A stretch of 64,000 nt of DNA from Shimia sagamensis (GCF_900182745.1 NZ_FXTY01000001.1:62001-126000), one strand, 5' to 3'; shown: positions 7,962 to 18,660, counted from the stretch's first letter. Numbers and translations: made by a program. Notes: a model not told the origin generated them from the sequence alone.

Positions 7962-10139
7962 TTAGTTCCGGCCGCCAAAGATGTCGCGCAGGATACCGTT
8001 CACAACACCATCTATCCCCTGATTTTTGCGCGGCCGCGCCGGCTGTTTTGGCGCTTTTTGTGGCTTGGGCGTAAATGCTGGCAGTGGTGTGGGCGTCATG
8101 TCTTCATGCACGCGCACCATGGCTTCACGCCAGATTTCTGCAGGCAGACCGCCACCGGTTACACCGGTCAGGGGTGTGTTATCGTCATAGCCCATCCAAA
8201 CACCGGCAACATATTCATTGGTAAACCCAATGAACCAGGCATCGCGTGCGGCCTGGGTGGTGCCGGTTTTGCCCGCCACCTGCCAGCCGTCCATTTTGGC
8301 CCGGCCTCCGGTGCCTTCACTGACCACCTTTTCCATCATCCAGACCAACTCACGTGCGGCCTCGTCTGAGATCACACGTTCACCGATGCCACCGCCGGTG
8401 CCCATGAGCGCATCATCTTCGCCCAAAAGGCGCAGCTCAACCAGCCCATAGGGGGTCACGGACGACCCGCCATTGAGAATGCCCGCATAGGCGCCCGTCA
8501 TTTCCAGAAGGCTGCTTTCGGAAGCGCCGAGGGCAAGGGCCGGACCGGCGGCAAGGTCACTTTCAATGCCAAACATGCTGGCGACAATGCGCACATTTTC
8601 ACGCCCCGCTTTTTCAGAGACTTTCACAGCCGGGATATTGAGCGAATTCATAAGAGCAAACGTCAGGGAGACTTCACCATAGTGTTTGCCAGTGTAGTTC
8701 TTGGGGCACCACTGGCCTGAACCTGCGATATTCATGCAATACGGCTCGTCCAGAACTTTGTCGTCGTAATGCGCGCCACGCTCCAGCGCGGTGGCATAAA
8801 CAAAGGGCTTAAATGCACTGCCGGTTTGGCGCTTGGCTTGGGTGGCGCGATTAAAGGCACCGGAGACTTTGGTTTTACGCCCCCCTACCATGGCACGCAC
8901 CGCGCCGTCGGCCGACATGACCACAATCGCGGCTTGGGCTTTGGAGCCTTCGCGGACTTTGTTTTCAAACACCCATTTGAGGCCGTTTTCCGCCGCCTTT
9001 TGGATGCGTGGATCCATGGTGGTCTTGAGGATCACGTCTTCGGTGGTGTTGCGGGTAAAGAACTCCGGGCCGGAAGACATTACCCAGTCGGCAAAGTAGC
9101 CGCCTGCATTGGCTTTGGCGGCGGCGGACAGGGTTGCTGGATTTGTCTGATAATACTTGGTCTCTTTGTCGGACAGGTAACCCTGATCATTCATCAAGCG
9201 CAGGATTGTCGCGGCGCGATCCTGAGAACGCTTCAAGTTGGCAGTCGGCGCCAAAGACGACGGCGCAGTCAACAGACCGGCAATCATTGCGCCTTCAGCT
9301 GGGGTCAGGTTCGCAGCGGGTTTGCCAAAGTAGCGCTGGGATGCGGCCTCAGCGCCATAAGCACCACCGCCCATATAGGCGCGATTGAGGTAGACGGAAA
9401 GAATTTCATCTTTGGTGTATTTGACCTCCATCGCCATGGCGTAGATGGCCTCTTTCACCTTGCGCCCCAAAGAGCCCCGGCGGCAGTCTCGCACATAGTC
9501 CGCTTCGGTTTCCCACGCGCTGGCGTCGTACTCCACGCCAAGACACAGCAGTTTGGCTGTCTGTTGCGTCAGTGTAGAGCCGCCATGGCCCGACAATGGC
9601 CCACGGCCTTCGCTGAGGTTAATACGCACCGCACTGGCAACACCGCGCGGGCTGACACCAAAGTGGCGGTAGAAGCGTTTGTCTTCGGTGGCGATGACCG
9701 CATCTTTGAGATGTTTAGACACGGTATCAGCGGTCACAACACCACCAAACTGATCCCCACGCCAGGCAAAGACCTTGTCATCACGATCCAGCAACGTAAC
9801 AGAGCCGCGCGCGCGACCATCCAGAAGATCATCCACTTCTGGCAAAGTTGTGTAGACATACGTTACCGCAAATCCGACGATTATGCTGACTACTAGAGAT
9901 GTGCGCCAGACGATGGTCCAGATCAGGCGCAGGATCCAGCGGATGACGTTGCCAAAGAAGGCCACGATAGGATTGCGCGACCTTTTGCGAGGACGCTTGG
10001 GTGTGGATTTGCGACGCACGGGACGTTTTGGGGCAGGCTTGGCTTTGGCTTTAGTCGGCTTGCGCACAGGCTTGCTGGCTTTGCGCGTGTAGCGCTTGTC
10101 AGCCACCAAAGGTGGTTTCCGACGTTTTGAATCACTCAT
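7962..10139 (-). CDS. Class A penicillin-binding protein (PBP1A family)
   Basis: A bifunctional peptidoglycan synthase. The 725-residue protein has a very basic cytoplasmic N-terminus (about residues 1-65, rich in Lys/Arg/Pro), one membrane anchor (about 75-100), a GT51 glycosyltransferase domain with EDKRFYRHFGV and GGSTLTQQTAK, and a transpeptidase domain with GSAFKPF (SxxK), SLN and KTGTT. The C-terminal tail is proline/lysine rich. It lacks the OB-like insertion of long PBP1A proteins and is nearer to the shorter PbpC/PBP1A types. ATG 10139 gives MSDSKRRK; an upstream ATG at 10175 is possible. It converges with mlaC. Confidence 0.92.
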   Translation of the reverse strand: MSDSKRRKPPLVADKRYTRKASKPVRKPTKAKAKPAPKRPVRRKSTPKRPRKRSRNPIVAFFGNVIRWILRLIWTIVWRTSLVVSIIVGFAVTYVYTTLPEVDDLLDGRARGSVTLLDRDDKVFAWRGDQFGGVVTADTVSKHLKDAVIATEDKRFYRHFGVSPRGVASAVRINLSEGRGPLSGHGGSTLTQQTAKLLCLGVEYDASAWETEADYVRDCRRGSLGRKVKEAIYAMAMEVKYTKDEILSVYLNRAYMGGGAYGAEAASQRYFGKPAANLTPAEGAMIAGLLTAPSSLAPTANLKRSQDRAATILRLMNDQGYLSDKETKYYQTNPATLSAAAKANAGGYFADWVMSSGPEFFTRNTTEDVILKTTMDPRIQKAAENGLKWVFENKVREGSKAQAAIVVMSADGAVRAMVGGRKTKVSGAFNRATQAKRQTGSAFKPFVYATALERGAHYDDKVLDEPYCMNIAGSGQWCPKNYTGKHYGEVSLTFALMNSLNIPAVKVSEKAGRENVRIVASMFGIESDLAAGPALALGASESSLLEMTGAYAGILNGGSSVTPYGLVELRLLGEDDALMGTGGGIGERVISDEAARELVWMMEKVVSEGTGGRAKMDGWQVAGKTGTTQAARDAWFIGFTNEYVAGVWMGYDDNTPLTGVTGGGLPAEIWREAMVRVHEDMTPTPLPAFTPKPQKAPKQPARPRKNQGIDGVVNGILRDIFGGRN

Positions 10140-10737
<598 letters not shown>

Positions 10738-10762
10738 GGCGCCGCAAAGAAGGAATACTCTG

Positions 10763-12100
10763 ATGACTACCCTCGCAAAACTGGCCCTGCCCGCCGCGCT
10801 GATCGCGCTGCCGAGCCTTGGCCTTGCAGACGACGCTCCGGTTGCGGGCGTAAATGCTGCCACCGACACTGTCTTTATTCTCAATTCACTGCTGTTCCTT
10901 GTGGGTGGCATTCTTGTGTTCTGGATGGCGGCGGGTTTCGCCATGCTGGAAGCGGGTTTGGTGCGCTCCAAGAACGTGACCATGCAACTGATCAAGAACA
11001 TCTCTTTGTTCTCGCTTGCCGCGATCTTCTACTACCTGATTGGCTACAACCTGATGTACCCACTGGGCACATGGGGCATCGACGGCGTGTTGTCCGGTGT
11101 TTGGGGGCCAGGTGTTCTGGAAGCGGTTGGCGTGACAGCTGAAGGCGCGGACGATTATTCTTACGCCTCTACCGGCTCTGACTTCTTCTTCCAGCTGATG
11201 TTCTGTGCCACCACCGCGTCCATCGTGTCCGGTACTCTGGCTGAGCGTATCAAACTGTGGCCATTCCTGATCTTCACGATTGTTCTGACTGCCGTGATCT
11301 ACCCGCTGCAGGCCTCCTGGAAATGGGGCGGTGGTTTCTTGGATGCGGCTGGCTTCCTGGACTTCGCAGGGTCCACCGTTGTGCACTCCGTAGGTGGCTG
11401 GGCTGCCTTGACCGGTGCATTGATCCTTGGACCACGTATCGGCAAATACAACAAAGCTGGCAAAACCGTGCCAATCCCAGGTTCCAACCTGACACTGGCC
11501 ACGTTGGGTACATTCATCCTGTGGCTCGGTTGGTTTGGCTTCAACGGCGGCTCTCAGCTGGCCATGGGCACTGTGGGTGACGTGGGTGACGTATCGCGCA
11601 TCTTTGCCAACACCAATACAGCCGCGGCAGGCGGTGCAATTGCAGCCCTGATCCTGACACAGCTGCTGTACAAAAAGCCTGACCTGACCATGGTTTTGAA
11701 CGGCGCGTTGGCGGGCCTCGTGTCCATCACCGCAGAGCCTCTGACGCCATCCTTGGGCGCGGCCACCCTGATCGGCGCTGTTGGCGGTGTCATCGTGGTC
11801 TTCGCGGTTCCATTCCTCGACAAGCTGAAAATCGACGATGTGGTTGGCGCCATTCCGGTGCACCTGATTGCCGGCATCTGGGGCACCATTGCGGTTGTGT
11901 TTACCAACGGTGACGCCTCCCTTGGCACCCAGCTTTACGCCATCATCGTGGTTGGCCTGTTCACCGTGATCGTCTCCGGTATCGTCTGGTACATCCTGAA
12001 AGCCACCATGGGTTTGCGGGTTGACGAAGAGACCGAAATCAACGGTCTGGACATGGCGGAACTGGGCATGGAAGCCTATCCGGAATTCTCCAAAGGCTGA
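10763..12100 (+). CDS. amtB: Ammonium transporter AmtB
   Basis: A trimeric inner-membrane ammonium channel of 445 residues. It begins with a cleavable signal peptide (LALPAALIALPSLGLADD) and then has about eleven membrane helices, with the family motifs ATTASIVSGTLAERIK and the pore-region WGGGFLDAAGFLDFAGSTVVH. The second motif supplies the pore-lining histidine region. The ATG is preceded by AAGGA. It forms an operon with glnK, and a strong terminator begins 27 bases after its stop. Expression is expected to follow nitrogen limitation, although I could not see an NtrC site. Confidence 0.95.
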   Translation: MTTLAKLALPAALIALPSLGLADDAPVAGVNAATDTVFILNSLLFLVGGILVFWMAAGFAMLEAGLVRSKNVTMQLIKNISLFSLAAIFYYLIGYNLMYPLGTWGIDGVLSGVWGPGVLEAVGVTAEGADDYSYASTGSDFFFQLMFCATTASIVSGTLAERIKLWPFLIFTIVLTAVIYPLQASWKWGGGFLDAAGFLDFAGSTVVHSVGGWAALTGALILGPRIGKYNKAGKTVPIPGSNLTLATLGTFILWLGWFGFNGGSQLAMGTVGDVGDVSRIFANTNTAAAGGAIAALILTQLLYKKPDLTMVLNGALAGLVSITAEPLTPSLGAATLIGAVGGVIVVFAVPFLDKLKIDDVVGAIPVHLIAGIWGTIAVVFTNGDASLGTQLYAIIVVGLFTVIVSGIVWYILKATMGLRVDEETEINGLDMAELGMEAYPEFSKG

Positions 12101-12126
12101 TTAGCCGCAAAAAACACAAAGATGTG

Positions 12127-12156
12127 ACCCGGGCCCTGCGGCCCGGGTTTCTTTTT
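12127..12156 (+). terminator. Rho-independent terminator of glnK-amtB
   Basis: An 8-bp perfect GC stem (CCCGGGCC at 12128-12135 and GGCCCGGG at 12140-12147) with a four-base loop, followed by TTTCTTTTT at 12148-12156. It sits 27 bases after the amtB stop. Confidence 0.9.
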
Positions 12157-12204
12157 GCCGATTGGGAGCGCGACAGCTTGAATGCAGGCTGCTACCCTCC
12201 CGAT

Positions 12205-12555
12205 ATGCGATACCTTGTTTTACCAATAGTATTTGCCGCTCAGACAGCGTTGGCTGATCCGGCCCAGATCACGGATGTGAACGCCTCACAAAGCGATGCG
12301 GGCTGGCGGTTTGATGTCACTCTTGCGCATCCGGACACAGGCTGGGATCACTATGCAGATGGTTGGCGGATAGAGACCGAGAACGGCCAGGTGATGGGCA
12401 CGCGCATTCTGGCGCACCCACATGTGAACGAACAGCCGTTTAGGCGCAGCCTGACGCGGGTTTGGATTCCACCGGAGATCACCACGGTTTATGTGCGCAG
12501 CAAGTGCAGCCTAGACGGCTGGGGGGAGGAGACCACAAAGGTCTCTCTAAACTAA
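12205..12555 (+). CDS. Small exported hypothetical protein
   Basis: I do not recognise the family. The 116-residue protein has a clear Sec signal peptide (MRYLVLPIVFAAQTALA, cleavage near residue 17) and a mature part of about 99 residues with one cysteine (in VRSKCSLDG), many beta-prone stretches and the phrase VTLAHPDTGWDHYADGW, suggesting a small periplasmic beta-sandwich. I chose ATG 12205 because it gives the signal peptide; the longer frame from 12124 overlaps the amtB terminator. It is monocistronic, and a hairpin follows its stop. Function unknown. Confidence 0.7.
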   Translation: MRYLVLPIVFAAQTALADPAQITDVNASQSDAGWRFDVTLAHPDTGWDHYADGWRIETENGQVMGTRILAHPHVNEQPFRRSLTRVWIPPEITTVYVRSKCSLDGWGEETTKVSLN

Positions 12556-12559
12556 CGAA

Positions 12560-12583
12560 GGCGCCACATGGGCGCCCTCTTTA
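12560..12583 (+). terminator. Possible terminator between convergent genes
   Basis: GGCGCC (12560-12565) and GGCGCC (12571-12576) are self-complementary arms around ACATG, followed by CTCTTT. The stem is short and the T-run weak, but it lies in the right place after the exported hypothetical protein. Confidence 0.45.
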
Positions 12584-12607
12584 TGTCTTTCACGATGTCA
12601 TCGTTAT

Positions 12608-12835
12608 TCAGTGCACGGTCACTGGCCAGAAATTGTTCTGGCGGGCCAGATCAAATGCCAAACCTCGGTCTTTTACCAACGCCAAGCGCTCGCCATCGGT
12701 GGCGTGCACGGCAAACAGGGTTTCGGCACCGTCTGCCTCCTCCTGCATCTCTTCTGGCAGGTCAGCGACCATAACTTCACGCACGTAGACGGTGCGATCT
12801 TCTGCAAATTCGCTCTGTGTATCGTCATTGTGCAT
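12608..12835 (-). CDS. DUF1150 family protein
   Basis: A 75-residue acidic protein of the DUF1150 family, known from alphaproteobacteria and usually encoded next to a small heat-shock protein. No catalytic residues are evident. It opens with a hydrophilic stretch and ends in the conserved KDRGLAFDLARQNNFWPVTVH, whose aromatic and basic residues are the family's hallmark. ATG 12835 lies 4 bases after the hsp20 stop, so the two are an operon and this gene should be induced by heat through the hsp20 promoter. Its molecular role is unknown. Confidence 0.85.
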   Translation of the reverse strand: MHNDDTQSEFAEDRTVYVREVMVADLPEEMQEEADGAETLFAVHATDGERLALVKDRGLAFDLARQNNFWPVTVH

Positions 12836-12839
12836 GGGT

Positions 12840-13250
12840 CTATCCCTTTTTGATTTGGATGGTTTGAACAACGGTCTCTGGTCGCGCGTGCGACAGATCG
12901 ATGTGCAGCAGGCCGTTTTCGCTTGTGGCTTCGCCAACTTCGACGCCATCAGCCAACACAAAGCTGCGCTGGAACTGGCGGGAGGCAATGCCGCGATGCA
13001 AGAATACACGCTCGCTCGCATCTTCCGATGAGCGGCCACGGATGACCAACTGACGGTCCTCAACCGTGATGCTCAGGTCTTCTTCACGAAAGCCCGCGAC
13101 GGCCAGAGTAATGCGATAGGCATAATCGGCAGTCTGTTCGATGTTGAATGGCGGATAGCCTTCGGAGGACTTGGCAGTCCGTTCGAGGAGGCGTTCGAGC
13201 TGTTCAAAGCCCAGCATGTGGGGATGCGACCCCAAAGATAGTTTGGTCAT
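12840..13250 (-). CDS. Small heat-shock protein, Hsp20/alpha-crystallin family
   Basis: An ATP-independent holdase that binds unfolding proteins. It is 136 residues: a short N-terminal arm with FEQLERLLER, the alpha-crystallin domain from about residue 38 (PPFNIEQTADYAYRITLAVAGF) to the GLLHIDL strand near residue 118, and a short tail ending in QTIQIKKG, which contains an I-x-I assembly motif. I chose ATG 13250; the frame extends to 13355 but the extension crosses the promoter. A sigma-32-like promoter starts about 65 bases upstream and DUF1150 follows immediately. Confidence 0.92.
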   Translation of the reverse strand: MTKLSLGSHPHMLGFEQLERLLERTAKSSEGYPPFNIEQTADYAYRITLAVAGFREEDLSITVEDRQLVIRGRSSEDASERVFLHRGIASRQFQRSFVLADGVEVGEATSENGLLHIDLSHARPETVVQTIQIKKG

Positions 13251-13316
13251 TGACCCGTCCTTGTGCAAAGCGACAGTCCCGCAAAGATCCCTTCTGGCAA
13301 CCTCTACGCCATGTGA

Positions 13317-13345
13317 ATATGGGGCAGCCTTTCCCTTGCTGCAAG
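13317..13345 (-). promoter_or_regulatory. Heat-shock (RpoH/sigma-32-type) promoter of hsp20
   Basis: Read on the minus strand, CTTG (13345-13342), a 17-base spacer, then CCCCATAT (13324-13317). These match the core of the sigma-32 consensus (CTTG at -35, CCCCATnT at -10). The predicted start would be near 13310, giving a leader of about 60 bases for hsp20. Confidence 0.7.
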
Positions 13346-13456
13346 TGGCGCGCACAGGAATGCTAAACAGGGATTTGAAAAATGACCAAATCGCCTTCTT
13401 TTCAGCGGGTCTGGAAAGCCCTATCTTAGGAGTCCGCCTAGGCTAAGGACCCAGAC

Positions 13457-13681
13457 ATGAATGCCACCACTGACTTGTCGATGAAAACGAATGACGTTTT
13501 GCGTGTCGAGCTTGAGGTTTTTAAGCAAGAACATCGGGATCTGGATGAGGCAATCAGTGCGCTGGTGCAGCGCGGCATCGGGGATCAGCTGACGATTCAA
13601 CGCCTGAAGAAGCAGAAATTGCGCCTCAAAGACATCATCTCGCGGATTGAAGACCGGCTAACGCCCGACATCATCGCGTAA
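13457..13681 (+). CDS. YdcH family (DUF465) protein
   Basis: A 74-residue, mostly helical, charged protein of the DUF465/YdcH family. After a disordered N-terminus it has the typical two-helix pattern: VELEVFKQEHRDLDEAISALV, then TIQRLKKQKLRLKDIISRIED, with the KKQKLxLKD signature. An AAGGAC site precedes the ATG by six bases. The family is widespread in alphaproteobacteria but has no agreed function; a coiled-coil dimer is likely. It converges with lolA, 9 bases between stops. Confidence 0.88.
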   Translation: MNATTDLSMKTNDVLRVELEVFKQEHRDLDEAISALVQRGIGDQLTIQRLKKQKLRLKDIISRIEDRLTPDIIA

Positions 13682-13690
13682 ATCCCCCGG

Positions 13691-14296
13691 TTAGCGACTG
13701 CGCTTGCTACGCTCGGTGTCGATGTCAAACAGAGCGCGTGGATAGGTCATGCCGGTTTTGGTATCGCCCAGACGAATTGTTGTGCTGCCACCATGAGCGT
13801 CCTGGATCACCCATTCATCCAACGTGACCGGTGAGGCCGAAAACTTCATCTGAATGCGCCCGATGTCCGGGTTTTTGGGGTCCTGTGCGGTGACGATAGT
13901 GTGTTTTCCGTCATAGGAATGACCCACCACAGCATTGGCGGATTGCAAGTTAACTTTGCGGGCCAGAATGATCGACAGCGGTGTGCGTCCAAGCGGATAG
14001 GTTTCCGGCGCGCCTTTGGCACGGTTGTCAAAAATGGCCACGGCATTGTTGGAGGCAAGCACAAGCGCCTTTTGCGGTGGATCATACTCAAACCGCATCT
14101 TTCCGGGACGTTGGATAAAGAGTGTGCCAGTTTGCACCGAGCCGTCGTCAGAAATCTGCATGAAGTCAGACTTTACCGTCTTCAAGGTGTTGAAATACGA
14201 ACTGATTTGAGAAAGCGAAAGCTTCTCAGCCATTGCGGGAACAGCAGTAGCCAGTGACAGAACGGCGGCGGAGGCAAGGGTTTTGAGTATGGTCAT
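13691..14296 (-). CDS. lolA: Outer-membrane lipoprotein carrier protein LolA
   Basis: The periplasmic chaperone that carries lipoproteins from LolCDE to the outer membrane. It is 201 residues with a signal peptide ending in AMAEK, then the LolA beta-sheet: YFNTLKTVKSDFMQI, GTLFIQRPGKMRFEYDPP and a C-terminal strand with TYPRALFDID. ATG 14296 gives the signal peptide. It follows ftsK on the minus strand with a 72-base gap, an order common in Rhodobacteraceae. Confidence 0.93.
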   Translation of the reverse strand: MTILKTLASAAVLSLATAVPAMAEKLSLSQISSYFNTLKTVKSDFMQISDDGSVQTGTLFIQRPGKMRFEYDPPQKALVLASNNAVAIFDNRAKGAPETYPLGRTPLSIILARKVNLQSANAVVGHSYDGKHTIVTAQDPKNPDIGRIQMKFSASPVTLDEWVIQDAHGGSTTIRLGDTKTGMTYPRALFDIDTERSKRSR

Positions 14297-14368
14297 AGGT
14301 CCAATATAGGGGCGCTTTGCCCGCTTGCCCGGATACAAGTTACAAAAAAATGTGATTGGACCTGAGCA

Positions 14369-17287
14369 TCACTGCTCAGGCACCAAAATTTCGCGTTTGC
14401 CAACGTGGTTGGCCGGGCTGACCAGACCTTCGTCTTCCATCTGCTCCACCAGACGTGCGGCCTTGTTGTAGCCGATCGCCAGTTTGCGCTGAATGTAAGA
14501 GGTTGAGCATTTGCGATCCTGAATGACTATCGCCACAGCGGAGTCGTAAAGCGCGTCTTCACCATTGGTGTTGCCACCGGTATTCAGCCCAAGAACCGCG
14601 TCAATATTGTCAACTTTATCGTCAGAGGGGCCATCGATCACGCCGCCAATGTAGCTCGGCGGGCCGAAGCTCTTGAGGTGGTTCACAATTTCCTCAACCT
14701 CTTCGTCACTGACAAAGGGGCCGTGACAGCGGGTGATCTTGGCGCCACCGGCCATATAAAGCATGTCGCCCATGCCCAAGAGCTGTTCCGCGCCCATTTC
14801 ACCAAGAATGGTGCGGCTGTCGATTTTGGACGTCACTTGGAAAGAAATCCGGGTGGGGAAGTTGGCTTTGATCGTGCCGGTGATCACGTCCACCGACGGG
14901 CGCTGGGTGGCCATAATCAGGTGGATACCCGAGGCACGCGCCATTTGCGCCAGACGCTGAATGCAGGCTTCGATTTCTTTGCCAGCCACCATCATCAGGT
15001 CGGCCATCTCGTCGACGATCACGACGATGTAAGGCATTTTCTCTGGCACAATTTCTTCGGTTTCAAACACTGGTTCGCCGGTGTCGTCGTCAAAGCCAGT
15101 TTGCACCGTGCGTGAGAAGGTCTCCCCCTTGGCCAAGGCATCCGCCACACGGCTGTTGTGGCCGTCGATATTGCGCACGCCCATTTTGGACATCTTACGA
15201 TAGCGTTCTTCCATCTCGCCAACGACCCATTTCAGAGCAACAACCGCTTTTTTCGGGTCGGTCACAACAGGCGACAGAAGATGCGGGATGCCATCATAAA
15301 CCGACAGTTCCAGCATTTTGGGGTCGATCATGATCATGCGACACTCATCCGGCGTCAGGCGATAAAGCAGCGACAAGATCATGGTGTTGATCGCCACGGA
15401 TTTACCGGACCCGGTGGTCCCCGCAATCAACAGGTGAGGCATTTTGGACAGATTGGCCACCACCGGGTCGCCACCAATGTCTTTGCCCAATGCCAGCGGC
15501 AGCTTCATGTTGCTGTCGCCAAAATCGCGTGCCGCGAGAATTTCGCGCAGCACCACTTTTTCGCGATTTTCGTTTGGCAGTTCGATGCCGATCACCGAGC
15601 GGCCTGGCACTGTGGACACACGGGCAGAGAGCGCAGACATAGAGCGCGCGATGTCATCGGCCAAGCCGATCACGCGGCTCGCCTTGAGACCCGGCGCGGG
15701 CTCGAGTTCATACATGGTCACAACCGGCCCCGGGCGCACAGAAACAATCTCGCCTTTGACACCGTAGTCATCCAAAACGGATTCCAGCATTCGGGCGTTT
15801 TCTTCGAGGGCATCATCAGAGAGGTGATGCCGCTGAATCTCAATCGGGCTTTCCAAGAGGCCCAGCGGTGGCAGTTCATACTCGGACTGGGTTTCCTCAA
15901 ACGCCAGTGAAGGCTGCGCCTCTGCTTTGGCACGTGTGGACGGCTGCACGGATTTGATGACGCGCGGCTGCACTACTTTCTTGGGTTCCGCGGTGGGAAT
16001 CGGTGCCATACGTGGCTGGTGAGGCACTGGCTCTGCAATCGGTGCAGCTTCAAAATGCGCAGGCTCATCACCCGTTGCAATATCCATGGCCTGCGGTGCA
16101 GCCACATGTGCTGCAACGGCAGCTGTGACAGGTGCGGAGAGCGGAGGTTCTGCGCGGGTCAGGATTGGTGTGGCTGTCAAAGGTGGCTCTGCCTGCAAAG
16201 GCACGTGATACTCTGGGTGGTCGTCATCCAACACCAGCGGATCGGGACCACGACCGCGCCCTTTGGTCAGCGGCTTGTCCTGGTGCAACTCAGGCGGCGC
16301 AATTGTAGCACCCGCACGGGCGCGGGTGCGCATTACATCGGCAATTTTGGCGCTGATGCGCTCTTCTTCAGGCTTCACGTCCCATTCATCAGAAAAGACA
16401 TTTTCGACCAGTTCCGGCTCAGGCATCGGTTCCGGCGCAGGCTCCGCCCGCTTGATAAGGGCTGGCATACGCAGGCGCGGTTTGGGGCGCTCTTCTTCCG
16501 CTGGCACATAAGGCTCAGCAACATCGTCAACCACGGTCTCTTCCCACGCGGCCTGTTCGGCCTCGTAGTGCGCCTGCGCTTCGTCGCGGCGCTCCATGCG
16601 GCGGGCTTGCGCGGTTTTGGCTGCGTGTACGGCACCGGAGGCGCTGTGGCCCAACAGCCGCATAATACCATCATAAGTCAGCACAACGCCGATCATGAAG
16701 CGTCGGGCAATGTTGCCCAGTTCATTGCGTGTGAAGCCCAGCACAAAGGCACTGGACAGCACAAAGACAACGCCGGCCAGCATGGACATAAGCTTCACGC
16801 CGGATTGCGCGCCAATTGGCAGGATGGTCAGCAACGCGCCCATGACGGTGTCGCCAAACAGACCGCCAAGGCCAAAAGCATGGATCCACTCAGCACCTGG
16901 AGCCAGCGTAGAGGCGTAGATCGAGGCCAGAGCCAGCATGATGGGTGCAAAAATGATGCGGCTTTGCGCACGGTCTTCGCCAAAGTGAAATGCAAACCGC
17001 ACGCCCCAAACCCCAAGGATCAACGGCAAACCGAAGCTACCCCAGCCGACAATGATGAACAGCGGTGCCGCGATTGACGCGCCCAGGCGCCCCAAAAGGT
17101 TTTCCACGGGTGCATCTGTCACAGAAATCCAGCTTGGGTCTGTTGGCGAATAGGAAAGGATTGTGGCCGCCAGCACAATCGCCACTGCAATCAATGCAAT
17201 GCCGATCAGCTCTTTGCCGCGTTTTTCCACTGCGGCCTGGGTTGCGCTATCCAACAAGGGTCCGCGTCCGCGCGCTTGATATGCCAT
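14369..17287 (-). CDS. ftsK: DNA translocase FtsK
   Basis: The septal DNA pump that clears chromosome ends and activates XerCD recombination at dif. The 972-residue protein has an N-terminal domain with four membrane helices in the first 190 residues, a low-complexity Pro/Ala/Glu linker (about 230-480), the RecA-like motor with P-loop GTTGSGKS around Lys629 and the Walker B-like [11 protein letters not shown], and a C-terminal winged-helix gamma domain ([22 protein letters not shown]) that reads polar KOPS-like sequences. It lies between a dapC-like gene and lolA. Confidence 0.96.
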   Translation of the reverse strand: MAYQARGRGPLLDSATQAAVEKRGKELIGIALIAVAIVLAATILSYSPTDPSWISVTDAPVENLLGRLGASIAAPLFIIVGWGSFGLPLILGVWGVRFAFHFGEDRAQSRIIFAPIMLALASIYASTLAPGAEWIHAFGLGGLFGDTVMGALLTILPIGAQSGVKLMSMLAGVVFVLSSAFVLGFTRNELGNIARRFMIGVVLTYDGIMRLLGHSASGAVHAAKTAQARRMERRDEAQAHYEAEQAAWEETVVDDVAEPYVPAEEERPKPRLRMPALIKRAEPAPEPMPEPELVENVFSDEWDVKPEEERISAKIADVMRTRARAGATIAPPELHQDKPLTKGRGRGPDPLVLDDDHPEYHVPLQAEPPLTATPILTRAEPPLSAPVTAAVAAHVAAPQAMDIATGDEPAHFEAAPIAEPVPHQPRMAPIPTAEPKKVVQPRVIKSVQPSTRAKAEAQPSLAFEETQSEYELPPLGLLESPIEIQRHHLSDDALEENARMLESVLDDYGVKGEIVSVRPGPVVTMYELEPAPGLKASRVIGLADDIARSMSALSARVSTVPGRSVIGIELPNENREKVVLREILAARDFGDSNMKLPLALGKDIGGDPVVANLSKMPHLLIAGTTGSGKSVAINTMILSLLYRLTPDECRMIMIDPKMLELSVYDGIPHLLSPVVTDPKKAVVALKWVVGEMEERYRKMSKMGVRNIDGHNSRVADALAKGETFSRTVQTGFDDDTGEPVFETEEIVPEKMPYIVVIVDEMADLMMVAGKEIEACIQRLAQMARASGIHLIMATQRPSVDVITGTIKANFPTRISFQVTSKIDSRTILGEMGAEQLLGMGDMLYMAGGAKITRCHGPFVSDEEVEEIVNHLKSFGPPSYIGGVIDGPSDDKVDNIDAVLGLNTGGNTNGEDALYDSAVAIVIQDRKCSTSYIQRKLAIGYNKAARLVEQMEDEGLVSPANHVGKREILVPEQ

Positions 17288-17305
17288 GATCCACCTCGTT
17301 TATTC

Positions 17306-18487
17306 TTATCCGTAGAGGCAGTTACGCAGCTTGGTCAGCGCGTCTGCCACTTCGTTTTTGGGGGCTATGAGAGCCACCCGGATATATTTCTTACCAGGGT
17401 TTTCCCCGTTCACGTCGCGGCTCAGATACGCACCGGGCAGCACCCTGATACCAGTCTCTGTCCACGCTTTGAGCGCCGCTTGCTCTCCATCTGCCACCGG
17501 AATCCAGAGGAAGAAGCCTGCTTCGGGGCTTTTGTAGCCCGGAACATTAGCAAAAATCTCGTCAGCGAGATCAAACTTCTCGGCATAGAGACGACGGTTT
17601 TCAACCACGTGCGCTTCGTCGTTCCAGACCTTTTCAGCCGCTTTTTGCAAAGGCAGAGGCAGCGGGGCACCAGAGTAGGCACGCAGTTGCTTGATGCGGC
17701 GCAGACTTTCAGGGCCACCAGCGACAAAACCGGACCGCAAGCCGGGCAAGTTGCTGCGTTTGCTGAGCGAATGGAATATCAACACGCGCTCTGGATCAGC
17801 ACCGACCTCTTTGGCCACTTCAAGCGCACCGGGTGGTGGCGTGTCACGATAGATTTCCGAATAGCACTCATCGGCAAAAATCTGGAAATCATGTTTTTCG
17901 GCCAAGGCGATCAGCGATTTCCAATAGGCACGATCAGCCACAGACCCCTGTGGGTTGGCCGGGGAACACACGTAAGCAATCGCGACTCGATCAAGGTCTG
18001 CCTCAGGCAGCGAGGCGATGTCTGGCAAGTGACCGCTGGCATCGGTGGCAGGCACAAAGCGCGCCTCAGCACCAACAGATTGGGCGGCCACGGCATAGAC
18101 CTGATAAAACGGGTTGGGGGTCAGGATCAGCGGCTGTTGACCATTTTTCTTTTCCGGGCACAGCGCCATGGCGGCATTGTACAGCCCTTCACGTGTGCCA
18201 TTGAGCGCCATAACCTGCGTCGCGGCATCCACTTCCACGCCATAACGGCGATCAATCCAACCTGCGATCGCGGCCTGCAATTCAGGTGCGCCATCATTGG
18301 GGGGATAGCGGTTAAAGCCTTCGGCATGGGCCACAATTTCATCCGTGACCCATGCAGGGAACGGATGTTTCGGCTCGCCAATGGTCATATGCACCACAGG
18401 GCCGCCGGGCTCCAAATGGTCAATGAGCGCCCGCAGACGCGGAAACGCATAAGCCGGTAGGTTCGAAAACCGCTCGGGGAAAGTCAT
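17306..18487 (-). CDS. dapC: Class I/II PLP aminotransferase, probable succinyldiaminopimelate transaminase
   Basis: A fold-type I aminotransferase of 393 residues. The PLP lysine is Lys243 in HSLSKRSNLPGLR, with the ADECYSEIY aspartate/tyrosine pair (Asp206, Tyr209) and CSPANPQG ahead of it. The N-terminal NLPAYAFPRLRALI and TIGEPKHP segments resemble alphaproteobacterial DapC, which makes N-succinyl-LL-2,6-diaminopimelate for lysine and peptidoglycan. Other class I transaminase activities cannot be excluded from sequence. It lies 18 bases upstream of ftsK on the same strand and diverges from smpB. Confidence 0.8.
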   Translation of the reverse strand: MTFPERFSNLPAYAFPRLRALIDHLEPGGPVVHMTIGEPKHPFPAWVTDEIVAHAEGFNRYPPNDGAPELQAAIAGWIDRRYGVEVDAATQVMALNGTREGLYNAAMALCPEKKNGQQPLILTPNPFYQVYAVAAQSVGAEARFVPATDASGHLPDIASLPEADLDRVAIAYVCSPANPQGSVADRAYWKSLIALAEKHDFQIFADECYSEIYRDTPPPGALEVAKEVGADPERVLIFHSLSKRSNLPGLRSGFVAGGPESLRRIKQLRAYSGAPLPLPLQKAAEKVWNDEAHVVENRRLYAEKFDLADEIFANVPGYKSPEAGFFLWIPVADGEQAALKAWTETGIRVLPGAYLSRDVNGENPGKKYIRVALIAPKNEVADALTKLRNCLYG

Positions 18488-18660
18488 ATTCGTACTGCCT
18501 CAATATCGGGATCATAACGCCCCGTTTTTTTCCAAGTTACCCAAAGGCCTGAGGTGCGTCCACTAAAATGCCGCCCAAATTTGGGCTTGTGTCCTATGCG
18601 CCACCCTCCCGGTTTGTGGCCATGGACACTGCAGCTGGAGCGGGGTATGCCACGTGCATT

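Noticed and set aside
8769-9896. 375-codon frame antisense to the PBP gene
   Set aside because: Protein is rich in His/Gln/Gly typical of shadow frames; the sense strand encodes PBP motifs.
16019-17077. 352-codon frame antisense to ftsK
   Set aside because: Shadow of the FtsK linker and membrane region; no start site or motif.
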